NCBI GenBank assembly: GCA_014529385.2
Contig: CM043970.1
Location: 68,964,567-69,028,566 of the forward strand
Source: Adiantum capillus-veneris
Lineage: Eukaryota; Streptophyta; Polypodiopsida; Polypodiales; Pteridaceae
Length of the DNA: 64,000 bases
Direction: 5' to 3'
Part shown: in pieces, positions 55,252 to 64,000 of the stretch
Layout: the number at the start of each line of letters is the position of its first letter
How positions within the stretch are numbered: position 1 is the first letter of the stretch
Translations under genes and position numbers: made by a program
Notes under the pieces: generated by a model
The model's database searches: none
What the model was told of the DNA's origin: nothing
What the model saw: the letters and a program-made list of their open reading frames with translations, nothing else

Positions 55252-57518
55252 CTTTTTTTTTTAATAAAAAATCTCAAAAGAGCTTGATTTGTATTAATCA
55301 TCAAGAATTACAAGCCGACCCTGGCATATCCTTTGCATAGGGTTCTATTACAAACACTACATTATTTTCTCCTTCTTGACAGGATTCGCCACCAACAGGA
55401 ATCTAAAATCTCTCTAGCATCTAGCAGTTCATTCTTGTTTTGAAAAAGGAGCACATTTCTAGAATGCCAAATTGCTCTCAAAGATGTAGCTCTTACAATA
55501 CAGATATCCGTTTGGAGGTCCGCACTTTCTAGCCATCTAGACCCCAAGGCAAGGTCTCTCCGAAAGAAGGGAGTGTCCAAATGTGTGTAGAGCCATTTGT
55601 AGTCTCTTCCCGTGAAAGATCTGATGGATGGGTAGCTTCATACCAAGTGCATAAGTGTCTCATTCGGGTGCTTGCATCTGACGCAGCTGCCGTCTCCTAA
55701 GCCTCTCGCTTTTGCCTTATCCTCAGCAGGCAAGAATCCAAAAAGGATTTTCCAAAGAAATACTTTGTCCCTCTCCCCACACCCGGCCTTCCAGACATTA
55801 CGAACTACTTCACTCCATTTGCTAGCTATCCATCTTTTTTATCAGAGCCTGTTGAGAGCACTAACCCAATCTTCTGAGGCACATAGTTCTTGATATATTG
55901 TTTTAGATTTGGGTGCACCAAATAGCCTTCCACCAGGTCACTTCCAAGCTTTACAATCCACAGAAGAGGTGCAAGGGGAATTGTCAGGTTCGAGACTTTT
56001 TCCAATAGCCTTCCAACCAACACGACTTCTTGATATGAAAGATTGTTGCAAAGTTGCAATTTCTCCAGAGATTTCCACTCTCCATTTTGAGGATTCCAGC
56101 AAGCATCCAAGGTATCAAGGCCCTTGTTATACTGATATTTTGGGCTATTTCTAACCAGTGGCGGTTAAGATTCAGGCCTTCCACCATGGGGCCCCAAGGA
56201 GACCAGTGCCTCATCGTTCCTTTCCAATATATGGTGTCCTCCTTCCAAACTAGTGTGGTTGCGGCTTCACATCACTTATTGACAAACTTCCCTTTCAAAC
56301 CTCCTAATTGAACCTTAACCCCGAAGGGGGTCAAAAGCCTGTTTTGAATGCTGAGGTTGAACCAAGAACCGCCTCTAGACCTCATACGGGTGTCCATAAC
56401 CATATCTCTAGCCATGCTTGCCCAGCTCTCTTTTGAATACGCCAGTGTGCAGAACATTTTTGCACAAAATGCCACACCATGATCGATTGGAATGAAAATG
56501 CCTAAGCCACCCTATGCCGTAGGTTTAGCAATTGCCAACCACCTACCCCATTGCCATGGTCTTCCTGCTATTAATTTGTTCCTTCATAAGAACTCCTTTA
56601 TATATTTCAAAAAGGTATTCCAATTTTGTTTGGATAGATGCAGGAAGGGTGATGCAAAGGAAATGTACAGGATACAAAAGGTGTTAATAATCCTAGCCCT
56701 GCAATGGAAAGGAGTAAGTACAAACTCCCAGCGCTTCATTTTCTTTTCTATTCTCTCAAGAGTCCAATCAAAGGCTTGTTTGTGAGTAGTCCCTTCCCCA
56801 ACGGGCACCCCCAAGTGATGGAAGATGTTGCCTCGCTTAATAATCTCTCCTGTCCAGCCAGAGGAGTCGAAGTTGTCAGCTTCCGATCCAGAGATAAGTC
56901 TTGATTTGTCAATATTGCATTGAGATCTGGATGTTGTGGAGAATTCTTGAACTATCTCCAAGGCCTTTCTGACATTGGCTCCTTTAGCTTGGAGAAAAAG
57001 AAGAGAATCATCTGCAAACATTTTGATGAGCAGCTGTTTTCCATTTTGATGATCAGCTGTTTTCCATTTTGGATCTGCAGCCCTTTAATCTCTCTTATGT
57101 GTGCAAGCTGCAAACCAAAGTGGCGCTAAAGGGCAGCCTTGTGGAATGGACCTCTTGACATCAAAACAGCCAACTATTCTTGAATTGAAGAGTAGTTCGG
57201 AGGAGCTCCCTTCTCCAAGAGTAAAGATTTCTTGACAGATTCGTGGTCCAAAACCCAAGTGTTGCAATGCTTCTTGCACGAATGACCGGGTTATTCTATC
57301 ATATGCCTTATCCAGGTCCAATTGCAACAAGATACATTCTTGATCCCTGAACTTGGCATATTCCAACCCTATCACGGCCACTAGGATGTTATCATAAATT
57401 GAACGACCTTTAATGAATCCATGTTGATGGGAAGAGACGACATCGGCCAACATTGGGGCCATTCTTTTAGCTATAATCTTAGCTAGCACCTTACATATCA
57501 CCGTCATCATAGTGATTG
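55252..57518 (-). mobile_element. LINE-1 copy b, 3' part (RT core to poly(A))
   Basis: Minus-strand LINE with poly(A) at about 55252-55262. From right to left it holds RT palm motifs, a connection and the zf-RVT end (55362-55580, RRDLALGSRWLESADLQTD). RT: FIKGRSIYDNILVAV, LLQLDLDKAYDRITR (motif A), IPQGCPLAPLWFA (motif B), a frameshift near 57080 with a 24-bp repeat, then MFADDSLLFLQAKGA (motif C, FADD). It is split at 57518 by a chromovirus; the remainder is at 63225-64000. Confidence 0.88.
56584..57518 (-). pseudogene. LINE-1 reverse transcriptase core
   Basis: The catalytic Asp residues of motif A (LDLDKAYD) and motif C (FADD) are intact. Reading is broken between LWFAACTHKRD and MFADDS. 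gatgagcagctgttttccattttgat is followed by an overlapping near-copy at 57027-57075, a short tandem duplication that probably caused the frameshift. Downstream KSRLISGSEADNFD and FHHLGVPVGEGTT are typical of plant LINE RT. Confidence 0.85.
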
Positions 57519-57660
57519 TGTAAAGACCAAGGGACTGCCATGCCTGGTCCATCCGCCCAGCCTCCCTTTAATAGGCTCCTAGACCCTTTCGGACCCCTTC
57601 CCACTGGCAGCCGGCCCTTGGCCGAGTCCGTGACCCCTTGGTTTCGCCCTTGGCCTGACA
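57519..57660 (-). repeat. Chromovirus G 3' LTR (142 bp)
   Basis: On the minus strand TGTCAGG...TTTACA. It contains a 32-bp stretch (about 57624-57655) missing from the other LTR. The stop codon of pol (57661-57663) touches the LTR, and the polypurine tract aagggtggagtaa overlaps the last codons. Confidence 0.92.
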
Positions 57661-59238
57661 TTACTCCACCCTTGGAGAAGCATTTTCGTCCTCGAAAACA
57701 AAAGTGGGGAATTTCTTCTTAAGAACACTTATGTTTTCCCAGGTGGCACCCTCTTCAGGGCGATCTTTCCACTTGACTAAAGCTTGACTACGTACATGAT
57801 GACGAGTACGGAGTTCATGAAAATCTAAAATGCGTTCAGGTTCATGCGGTTGAGTGGGAGGTTCAGTGAAATCAACCAATATCTCCTGGCCGATAACATT
57901 GTCGTCCCCATGCAAGCGTTTACGTAAACGACTTACATGAAATACCGGATGGACACGCGAGTGCGCAGGTAACTCAAGTTTGTAGGCCCTATCACCAACT
58001 TGCTTGAGTATCTTGAATGGCCCGCAATAACGGGGAGATAATTTGGGTGTCGGTCTAGTCTTCAAAGTTTCTGAATGCTCTGGCACACGCAAAAATACCT
58101 CTTCACCTTCCGCGAAGGTAACTTGCCGACGTTTCTCATCAGCATACTTCTTATACCAATCCTGTGCTTGTCGAACATTTTGACGAGCAAGTCTCAGCAT
58201 TTCCATATGATCTTGGAGAAACTCCTTGACCTGTTGGAGCTTCTCAGTTGCCAACCCCACCGTCACTGGTGATCTAGGTTGAAAACCATACATAAGCATG
58301 AATGGACTAAAACCAGTTGTAACATGCTTAGCACTATTATATGCAAACTCAAGAATAGGAAGATAATCTTCCCAATCTGATTGCTTCTTGCTAACGTATG
58401 CTCGTAGCATATCCTCTAGCACTTGGTTGACTCGTTCCGTCTGACCATCTGTTTCAGGGTGATCAGCCGTACTTAAATTAAGTTGTGTACCCAGTCGTTT
58501 AAAAACAGCCCTCCAAAAATGACTGTTAAACTTGGGATCACGATCACTCACAATGTTACTTGGCAATCCATACAACCGGTAAAGATTGTCCACAAATAAC
58601 TTAGCTATGTCTGGGGTCTTAATGGTTGACTTTGTTGGAATAAACCGACAAAGTTTAGTCAACCGGTCTACGACCACCCATACCGAGTAATGTCCTCGAA
58701 TAGTGGTTGGTAAGACCACAATAAAATCCATGGAGATACTTTCCCATTTACCGTTGGGAAGCTCTAAAGGATGTAAGAGTCCTCCTGCTTTCAGGCACTC
58801 TGCTTTATTAACTTGACATTTTTGGCAATGCAAGACATAGTCTTGAACATACCCATGCAAACCTGGCCAGTAAAACTGTTGTCTTACGAGTGCATAAGTT
58901 TTCTGAATTCCTGGGTGCCCTGCACTTGGACTATCGTGACATTCATAAAGAATTTGGCGCTGAATGTCCGCGTCCGTCGGTACACACACTCTCCCCTTGT
59001 GGAGTAGGTACCCATCATCTATGGAAAAATTCTTCCATCTCTGCAGTTCATCACTCGATAGAGGAGAAATGGGTGTGGAGGAAACAAAACCACTACCAAC
59101 ATTGGAGTGAGAAAGATCCCTCTTTCTAACATAGCTCCACACCTTGGAGTATGCAGTATCATGCTCGCACTTACCTTTGAGAGATTCCAAAAACTCACTC
59201 CGCAATTCCGTGAAAAGGAGAGAGTTGATCGCTGGCAT
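57661..59238 (-). CDS. Chromovirus G integrase with chromodomain
   Basis: An open frame of 525 aa. HHCC finger: H101, H108, C138, C141. DDE core: D171 (ISMDFIVVLP), D232 (VSDRDPKF), E268 (DGQTERVNQ). GPF/Y module near 403-425 (SPRYCGPFKILKQVGDRAYK). Chromodomain at about 466-512 (ERILDFHELRTRHHV, ALVKWKDRPEEGATWENI). All catalytic residues are present. The frame has no in-phase start of its own other than a Met after the TGA, so as it stands it would need readthrough to be made. Integrases of this type insert element DNA into chromatin, guided by the chromodomain. Confidence 0.92.
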   Translation of the reverse strand: MPAINSLLFTELRSEFLESLKGKCEHDTAYSKVWSYVRKRDLSHSNVGSGFVSSTPISPLSSDELQRWKNFSIDDGYLLHKGRVCVPTDADIQRQILYECHDSPSAGHPGIQKTYALVRQQFYWPGLHGYVQDYVLHCQKCQVNKAECLKAGGLLHPLELPNGKWESISMDFIVVLPTTIRGHYSVWVVVDRLTKLCRFIPTKSTIKTPDIAKLFVDNLYRLYGLPSNIVSDRDPKFNSHFWRAVFKRLGTQLNLSTADHPETDGQTERVNQVLEDMLRAYVSKKQSDWEDYLPILEFAYNSAKHVTTGFSPFMLMYGFQPRSPVTVGLATEKLQQVKEFLQDHMEMLRLARQNVRQAQDWYKKYADEKRRQVTFAEGEEVFLRVPEHSETLKTRPTPKLSPRYCGPFKILKQVGDRAYKLELPAHSRVHPVFHVSRLRKRLHGDDNVIGQEILVDFTEPPTQPHEPERILDFHELRTRHHVRSQALVKWKDRPEEGATWENISVLKKKFPTFVFEDENASPRVE

Positions 59239-59241
59239 TCA

Positions 59242-59655
59242 GCTGAGAGCATCAGCCACTACATTGTACCGCCCTTTACCATATCGTAGCTTGGCGTCAT
59301 ACTCCTGAAGAATCTCAGCCCACTTGGCCTTGCGACCCTTCAAATCACTTTGTTGTATAAACCACTTGATACTTTCATGGTCAAACACAATCTCGAACTG
59401 TGCACCATACAAATAATGTCACCATGTCTTTAAAGCAGACACTATTGCATAGAGATCTCGTTCGTAAGAAGAGTAATTCTGTTGTGCTGAATCCAGCTTC
59501 TTGCTTTCAAATGCAATCGGCCTTCCCTCCTGTAGTAGGACTGCTCCAATCGCACGATTACTAGCATCCGTTTCCAAAACGAATGGCTTTAAGGGATCCA
59601 CAATAGCCAAAACAGGAGTTGTGGCTAATGTGTCCTTAAGTTTGTCAAAACTTTG
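59242..59655 (-). pseudogene. Chromovirus G RNase H
   Basis: VLETDASNRAIGAVLLQEG (Asp), YSSYERDLYAIVSALKTW (Glu), then a TGA at 59419 in the well-known TWRHYL position, FEIVFDHESIKWFIQQ (Asp), RYNVVADALS, and a TGA at 59239 where Arg is usual (ALSRMP). The reading phase is unbroken. Confidence 0.9.
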
Positions 59656-60297
59656 CTATTGTTCCAATCCCCACTGAAAAGTCTTGCCCTTGGCTTTTAG
59701 CTGATCTGTCATGGGAACAACAATATGGGCATAGTTTTTAACAAATCCACGATAAAAACCTGCAAAGCCTAAAAAAATCTGGAGCTCTTCCAAATTTTTG
59801 GGAGAGGGCCACCTCCGAATGGCATCCACCTTGGATTGATCCATGTGTAACCCTGCAGCCAAAATAACATGCCCCAAGCAGTGAATTTCCTCCTTGAGGA
59901 AATCACATTTGGATTCCTTGGCATAGAACTGATTTTGGCGTAACAAATGAAACACTTGTTTCAAATGTACTAAGTGCTCTTCCTCAGATGCACTATATAC
60001 AAGAATGTCATCGAGGAAAACGATAACAAACTTTTCCAAGTATGGTCTCAAGACACTATCCATGAGTGTCATGAACGTAGCTGGAGCATTGGTTAACCCA
60101 AAGGGCATTACCAAAAACTCATAATGTCCAAACCTTGTTCGGAACGCTTTTTTGGGTATATCCGCAAGCCTGATGCGTACTTGATGATACCCAGATCTTA
60201 AATCAATCTTTGAAAATATACGAGCATGGGTGAGCTTATCAAACAGCTCATCTACTTGTGGCAATGGGTACTTGTTCTTAACAGTAACTGCATTTAA
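59656..60297 (-). pseudogene. Chromovirus G reverse transcriptase
   Basis: [11 protein letters not shown], motif [16 protein letters not shown] (Asp present), [16 protein letters not shown], motif [12 protein letters not shown], then HCLGHVI and [17 protein letters not shown]. All catalytic residues are intact, unlike the older chromovirus copies here. Ends LEQ-TAG at 59656, in phase with QSFDKLK. Confidence 0.9.
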
Positions 60298-61215
60298 TCA
60301 ACGGTAATCTACGCACATGCGCATACTACCGTCCTTTTTCTTCACCAAGAGAATGGGAGAGGCCCATGGTGAAGAACTTGGTTGAATAAACCCTCTAATG
60401 AGATAGTCAACAAGCTGACGTTCCACCTTAGCAGCCTCCGAATGACTCATTTGGTAAGGCGGTTTACTCACTGGCTTACTGTCTGCAACCACGTCTATGC
60501 CATGTTGCACAAAACGTGTCGGCGGTAGCCCTGGTGGAAAATCATCTGGGAACACATCCTTGAATTCCCTTAAAAGTTCCTTCAATTCCTTAGCAACATT
60601 TGCTTGTTTTGAATTAGTAGACATAGCTGGAAGAGGAGAGAGAGAAGAATGCGGCATTGAGGAAGTTGTATTCAAAACTTTAGCATCGTTAAAAACATCA
60701 TCCACATTGGAAATAAAATGGCACAGTGAGTAACACAAAAAGAGTTCTTCTATTGCATCATCAGAAGCGAGCTTCATAAGCTCAACTGTACAAATAAGTG
60801 GTGAGGAAGGTACATCCTTCTCCCCCAACAGCAGTACGTGCACACCATTGGATTCGAACATTAGACTATTATGCTCATAGCTACGTCTAAGTGATGATCC
60901 TAAACTATGCAACCACTCACGACTAAGAACCACATCCGCCCTCTCCATATTCATGACTTGGAAATCCAAAGAGGTACGGTATCCTTGAATTTCCAGAGGT
61001 ACATCTTTAACCTGAGTGTCCCATATCTCAGCATCATGGCCATTAATCATTGCTATCTTGTAGCGATGGGAACTCGGGGTTTGGGGCAATTTGAGTCTTT
61101 TCACCAATTTGTAATTGATGAAATTGTGCGATGCACCATCGTCTACCAAGATCCGTACCCTATGCCCTTGGATAGAGCCATGCATACGCACCAACTCATG
61201 TGGTCCGAAAGTCTG
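60298..61215 (-). pseudogene. Chromovirus G protease and start of RT
   Basis: The protease active-site segment ILVDDGASHNFINYK (DDG where DSG or DTG is usual) is near residue 15, followed by VVLSREWLHSLGS. The PR-RT linker ELLREFKDVFPDDFPPGLPP leads to the RT fingers SPWASPILLVKKKDGSMRMC. The frame ends VDYR-TGA at 60298 and continues in phase as [10 protein letters not shown]. Confidence 0.85.
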
Positions 61216-62100
61216 CTACCACATGGAGGCCGTGATACAACAGTCATGCACCGCCTCGGTGTGTGTTACTTCCACATTAGCAAACTGGGAAGAGGACTCA
61301 AGAGGTAAAAGCTGCACCATGTGTACTACTTTTTCCTTCCCCTTGTCTTGAGCAGCAGATTTCCCCTTGGGACAATCCTTTTTGCTATGTGCAGTTCCCA
61401 AACATTTAAAGCACAACTTTTCTTTTTTGGCTTTCTCAAACTCTTCCGTTGAGAGAGGACCTCTAGACCCCTTGGGCTTTTTGGAGGTCTCTGATGCAGT
61501 AGAGACATTTTTTCTTTTATGATGCACATGCTGTAGAGGTGTTAAAACAGGTGTAGTGCCGTGCACATGCGAACTATGCAATACCCGATCATCGGGATCA
61601 TCATGGATGTGAGCTTGCACTATTGCGTCCTCCAGTGTTTGTGGATCCTGGGTTTTAACGTGCTTCTTAATCTCGGGTGTTAACCCACGGATGAACCCAC
61701 GCACCTGCTGAAAGGTATCCATCCCTTCCAGCTTGAGGATCACATCCCAATAATGGGAAATATATTCCAATAATGTTTTATGCTGGCGCATAGAACATTC
61801 GTCCCAGGCGGTCCAATTTCTATCCTTCTCATTGGTAGGTAGAAATTCCTTCTTGAAGACAGTCTCAAAAGCTGCCCAAGTCTGTGGTAGCATGCCCTTC
61901 TGCTTGAAAGACATCCACCATTTGTAGGCCTTGCCGTCCATAGTCAGACTTGTCTGCAGCGCCTTGGCTACATCCGGGGTACTTCTAAGGTCATGAATAC
62001 CATCCCACTTACTGAGAAAAATATTCACGGTGTCCTTGTTTCGCTCACGCTCTTCTCCCCGAAAAATTGGTGGCTTTGTATTTTTCAACAAATCGTCCAT
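61216..62100 (-). CDS. Chromovirus G gag
   Basis: A 294-aa intact frame starting MDDLLKNTKPPIFRGEE. The Retrotrans_gag domain covers about residues 30-170 (ALQTSLTMDGKAYKWWMSF, RNWTAWDECSMRQHKTLLEY, VRGFIRGLTPEIKKHV). The nucleocapsid knuckle CFKCLGTAHSKKDC lies near residues 235-248. The frame ends ITASMW-TAG and pol follows in the same frame seven codons later. Gag forms the RNA-packaging particle. Whether the TAG is a natural gag-pol boundary or a mutation is discussed in the findings. Confidence 0.88.
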   Translation of the reverse strand: MDDLLKNTKPPIFRGEERERNKDTVNIFLSKWDGIHDLRSTPDVAKALQTSLTMDGKAYKWWMSFKQKGMLPQTWAAFETVFKKEFLPTNEKDRNWTAWDECSMRQHKTLLEYISHYWDVILKLEGMDTFQQVRGFIRGLTPEIKKHVKTQDPQTLEDAIVQAHIHDDPDDRVLHSSHVHGTTPVLTPLQHVHHKRKNVSTASETSKKPKGSRGPLSTEEFEKAKKEKLCFKCLGTAHSKKDCPKGKSAAQDKGKEKVVHMVQLLPLESSSQFANVEVTHTEAVHDCCITASMW

Positions 62101-63101
62101 CCACCTCTTTTTGGGTCAGAGAGTGCAGCGAACCCGGAGGAGGGCTGTCCGCGTGGCATCGGCAGATGAAACGGGTGCGGACTACTCGAAATCAAATGCA
62201 TGATGCATATCTATGTCCGAATCCATGCTGTGGACGTACTGTGCGAGAAAAGAAAAGATAATACCTGAATTCCAATGAGCTCTTAGCCGTATGCGATAAG
62301 GAACCGTATAATTACGTCTTTGAGAAGAAAGAACGCCGACTTCGAAAGCGTAGTTCAATCCATGACCACTACCAGCTTGAGAACAACGAGCAAAACTGCA
62401 GTGGATGATTCACTCAAAAGCACGGAGAAAATTCGAGGTGCTAATAGTCTGGTGTGCGTCGTATGCAATACACCAAATAAACTTGAAAGTTGCCGACAAT
62501 TTGGGCAGCCGAGGAGGAAGTTGAAAACACAAATCAATGTATAGTCACTGTCGAGGTGGCTTGCATCGTATGTAACCACTAAATAGGTTGAATCTTGGTG
62601 ACCAATTTGCACTTTTTCGAAACTTCAAAACCTGGTGTATAGCAGGTTCGGAATGCAGAAGTTGCAAGAAGCCACAACCGATGTGTGTTGTGTATGCCCA
62701 CCGATGAAAAGATGGAAATGGAAGAATTAAGCACGCCTTGCCAAGCCAAAGACCGTGGGCAAAGGCTCTTCATTGGACCATTAGGGTAACCAAAGTGAAG
62801 AGGAAAAAACAAATTTGACGAAAATTTGACCTGCAGGCAGAGCCGTCGACTGTGCGATGTGAAGAAGATGAAACAACTCGCGATGCAGCAGGCTTTTGGG
62901 GGCGGGCCAAGCACAAGATCTTGCTGAAATTTCCTTGCGCTCAAACTGAGCCTAAGCGCGCGCGATTTGACGTAGGTCGACCTCCCGTCGACTCCCCGGC
63001 TTGGACGTTCTGCCCACGCTGCGGCCTCGACCCTCTTCCTCCACTTTTTGATTGCATGCAACATGCAACCAAGCAGAAAACGTGCCCAAGTTCTATGTTT
63101 A
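62101..63101 (-). other. Leader between PBS and gag, chromovirus G
   Basis: About 1 kb without recognisable domains; short frames on both strands are not protein-like. Presumed untranslated leader, possibly holding the packaging signal. G+C is higher near 62900-63050. Confidence 0.5.
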
Positions 63102-63114
63102 GCTCTGCTACCAT
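63102..63114 (-). other. Primer-binding site, chromovirus G
   Basis: Minus-strand ATGGTAGCAGAGC next to the 5' LTR; one mismatch from the initiator tRNA-Met complement TGGTATCAGAGC. Confidence 0.8.
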
Positions 63115-63224
63115 TGTAAAGACCAAGGGACTTCCATGCCTTGTCCATCCGCCCAGCCTCCCTTTAATAGGCTCCTAGCCCCTTTCGGACCCCTTCTCAC
63201 TGGCAGCCGGCCCTTGGCCTGACA
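63115..63224 (-). repeat. Chromovirus G 5' LTR (110 bp)
   Basis: Matches 57519-57660 with a few substitutions and lacks 32 bp. In the longer copy the missing stretch is bounded by cccttggcc direct repeats, so a slippage or repeat-mediated deletion explains the difference. Confidence 0.9.
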
Positions 63225-64000
63225 GATTGGTCTCCAATGCTTGAGATGAGAGCACTTGGGGATGAGTTTAATTAACCCTTTCTTCATACCTTGTTCAAGC
63301 GAACCTTCAATAAAAGCTTGGTTGACCACGTGCAAGAAGGAGGGACTCAGACACTCCCAAAACTCTTGGCAAAACTCCACCGTGGTTCCATCCCATCCTG
63401 GTGATTTTTCTTTACCCAGCTTACTGAGCGTCATGCAATAAACATCCAAGGTAAATGGCCTCTCTAGGTCTGTTGCACGATGTGAGTCAACCACGATTGG
63501 GGTGGGCGTGAACAGTTTTTCCCTGGCATCCTTGATCAAGGGAGAGGGAGAGTCCTCTTTTCCAATAATTTGGCTGAGATGGTCCAACATGACTTTACCC
63601 ATATGGTCAGGGTCATTGATTAATTCCCCTTGATTGTTTAGCAGGGAAGATATGGTAGCCTATCGTTTACATACCTTGATGTTTCTGAGCAATGTGATGT
63701 TATTGGTCTCCTCACTCCTTAAGCTCCTCTCCTAGGCTTGAATCCTTAAGAGATTAGTCTCCTCCAATTATATTTCTTGCATGGTTTGCTTGAGCTTCAG
63801 CCACTCCATGTGCTCCTTAGTCGTGGCCTTGCCTTGCATTTTTTTTTGGGCAATCGCCTCATATTTTGTTTTGCAGGCTGATATTTGTTTCTTGTTTGCC
63901 TTTTTTAGTGTAGGCCCAACTCTCTTTAAAGCCATTTAGTCTTTCTTACTAAATCGATTCCATGAATCTGATCTTTCCTTACTCAGGTCGTGGTTTAGCT
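63225..64000 (-). pseudogene. LINE-1 copy b, RT N-terminal region (continues past window)
   Basis: Minus-strand 63230-63602: GKVMLDHLSQIIGKEDSPSP, FTLDVYCMTLSKLGKEKSPG with the WDG that follows (the SPGxDG block), VEFCQEFWECLSPSFLHVV, KGLIKLIPKCSHLKHWRP (the LIPK block). This joins the RT core beyond the chromovirus. 63603-64000 is upstream linker in broken frames; the endonuclease domain would lie outside the window. Confidence 0.85.

Larger units (their letters stand above)
57519..63224 (-). mobile_element. Near-complete Ty3/gypsy chromovirus G; TSD GATTG
   Basis: 5.7 kb, minus orientation. LTRs at 57519-57660 (142 bp) and 63115-63224 (110 bp) are unusually short. The duplication gattg is perfect (57514-57518, 63225-63229). 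PBS, gag, PR, RT, RNase H, integrase and chromodomain are all present in one continuous reading frame from 62100 to 57661, broken only by five in-frame stops. It lies inside a LINE-1 RT, whose frame continues on both sides when one target copy is counted. The best-preserved element in the window. Confidence 0.93.

Overview
The window looks like repeat-dominated nuclear DNA of a land plant. The evidence is a complete dirigent-protein gene (a family essentially confined to land plants), chromodomain-bearing Ty3/gypsy elements, Ty1/copia elements primed by initiator-tRNA-Met sites, plant-type LINEs with a zf-RVT tail, a CACTA-type end and a PIF/Harbinger transposase fragment. The fern- or moss-like flavour of the Harbinger fragment and of one gypsy element hints at a seed-free plant, but that is inference. 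I see no tRNA, rRNA, CRISPR or operon, and one gene that looks like an ordinary host gene.

Layout, left half. 1-1345 is a decayed satellite with 110-bp and about 300-bp periodicities. 1395-1982 (-) is a PIF/Harbinger N-terminal fragment. 3990-9837 is a decayed chromovirus (-) that abuts, head to head, a second copy of the same family (+, 9838-15974, two ~1.1-kb LTRs, integrase core deleted). 15975-30383 is a tandem segmental duplication built from a copia element, a repeat here called X, and a distinct gypsy element (22174-28264) whose RT has an FLDDVPIKG box. 31120-32430 is another chromovirus tail and LTR, and 32436-33215 is the tail of a LINE (LINE-2).

Layout, right half. The intact dirigent gene (33952-34497, -) sits in a visibly G+C-rich island. 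Around it lie microsatellites and an inverted repeat Z (35271-36560 versus 44990-46205). X occurs again at 36757-41180, where it is broken by a CACTA end and a 1.3-kb TTAA-target transposon, and at 47346-52300 as its longest copy, inserted in LINE-2. A degenerate gypsy occupies 41675-44540. A second TTAA-target transposon (53410-54746) lies in the target-site duplication of a truncated LINE-1 (52575-53401). A longer LINE-1 starts at 55252 and runs off the window. It is split by a nearly complete chromovirus (57519-63224) with a perfect GATTG duplication.

The genes do not form a pathway; what the window records is an order of insertions. The most informative signals are the TTAA-target family with an empty site visible in the same window, the chromovirus whose gag-pol is broken only by in-frame stops (at least two look like CGA to TGA), the RT-active-site deletion shared by two copia copies, and the apparent loss of the dirigent-bearing segment from a related copy near 54.9 kb. 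No new defence, metabolic or regulatory system is supported by what I can read.
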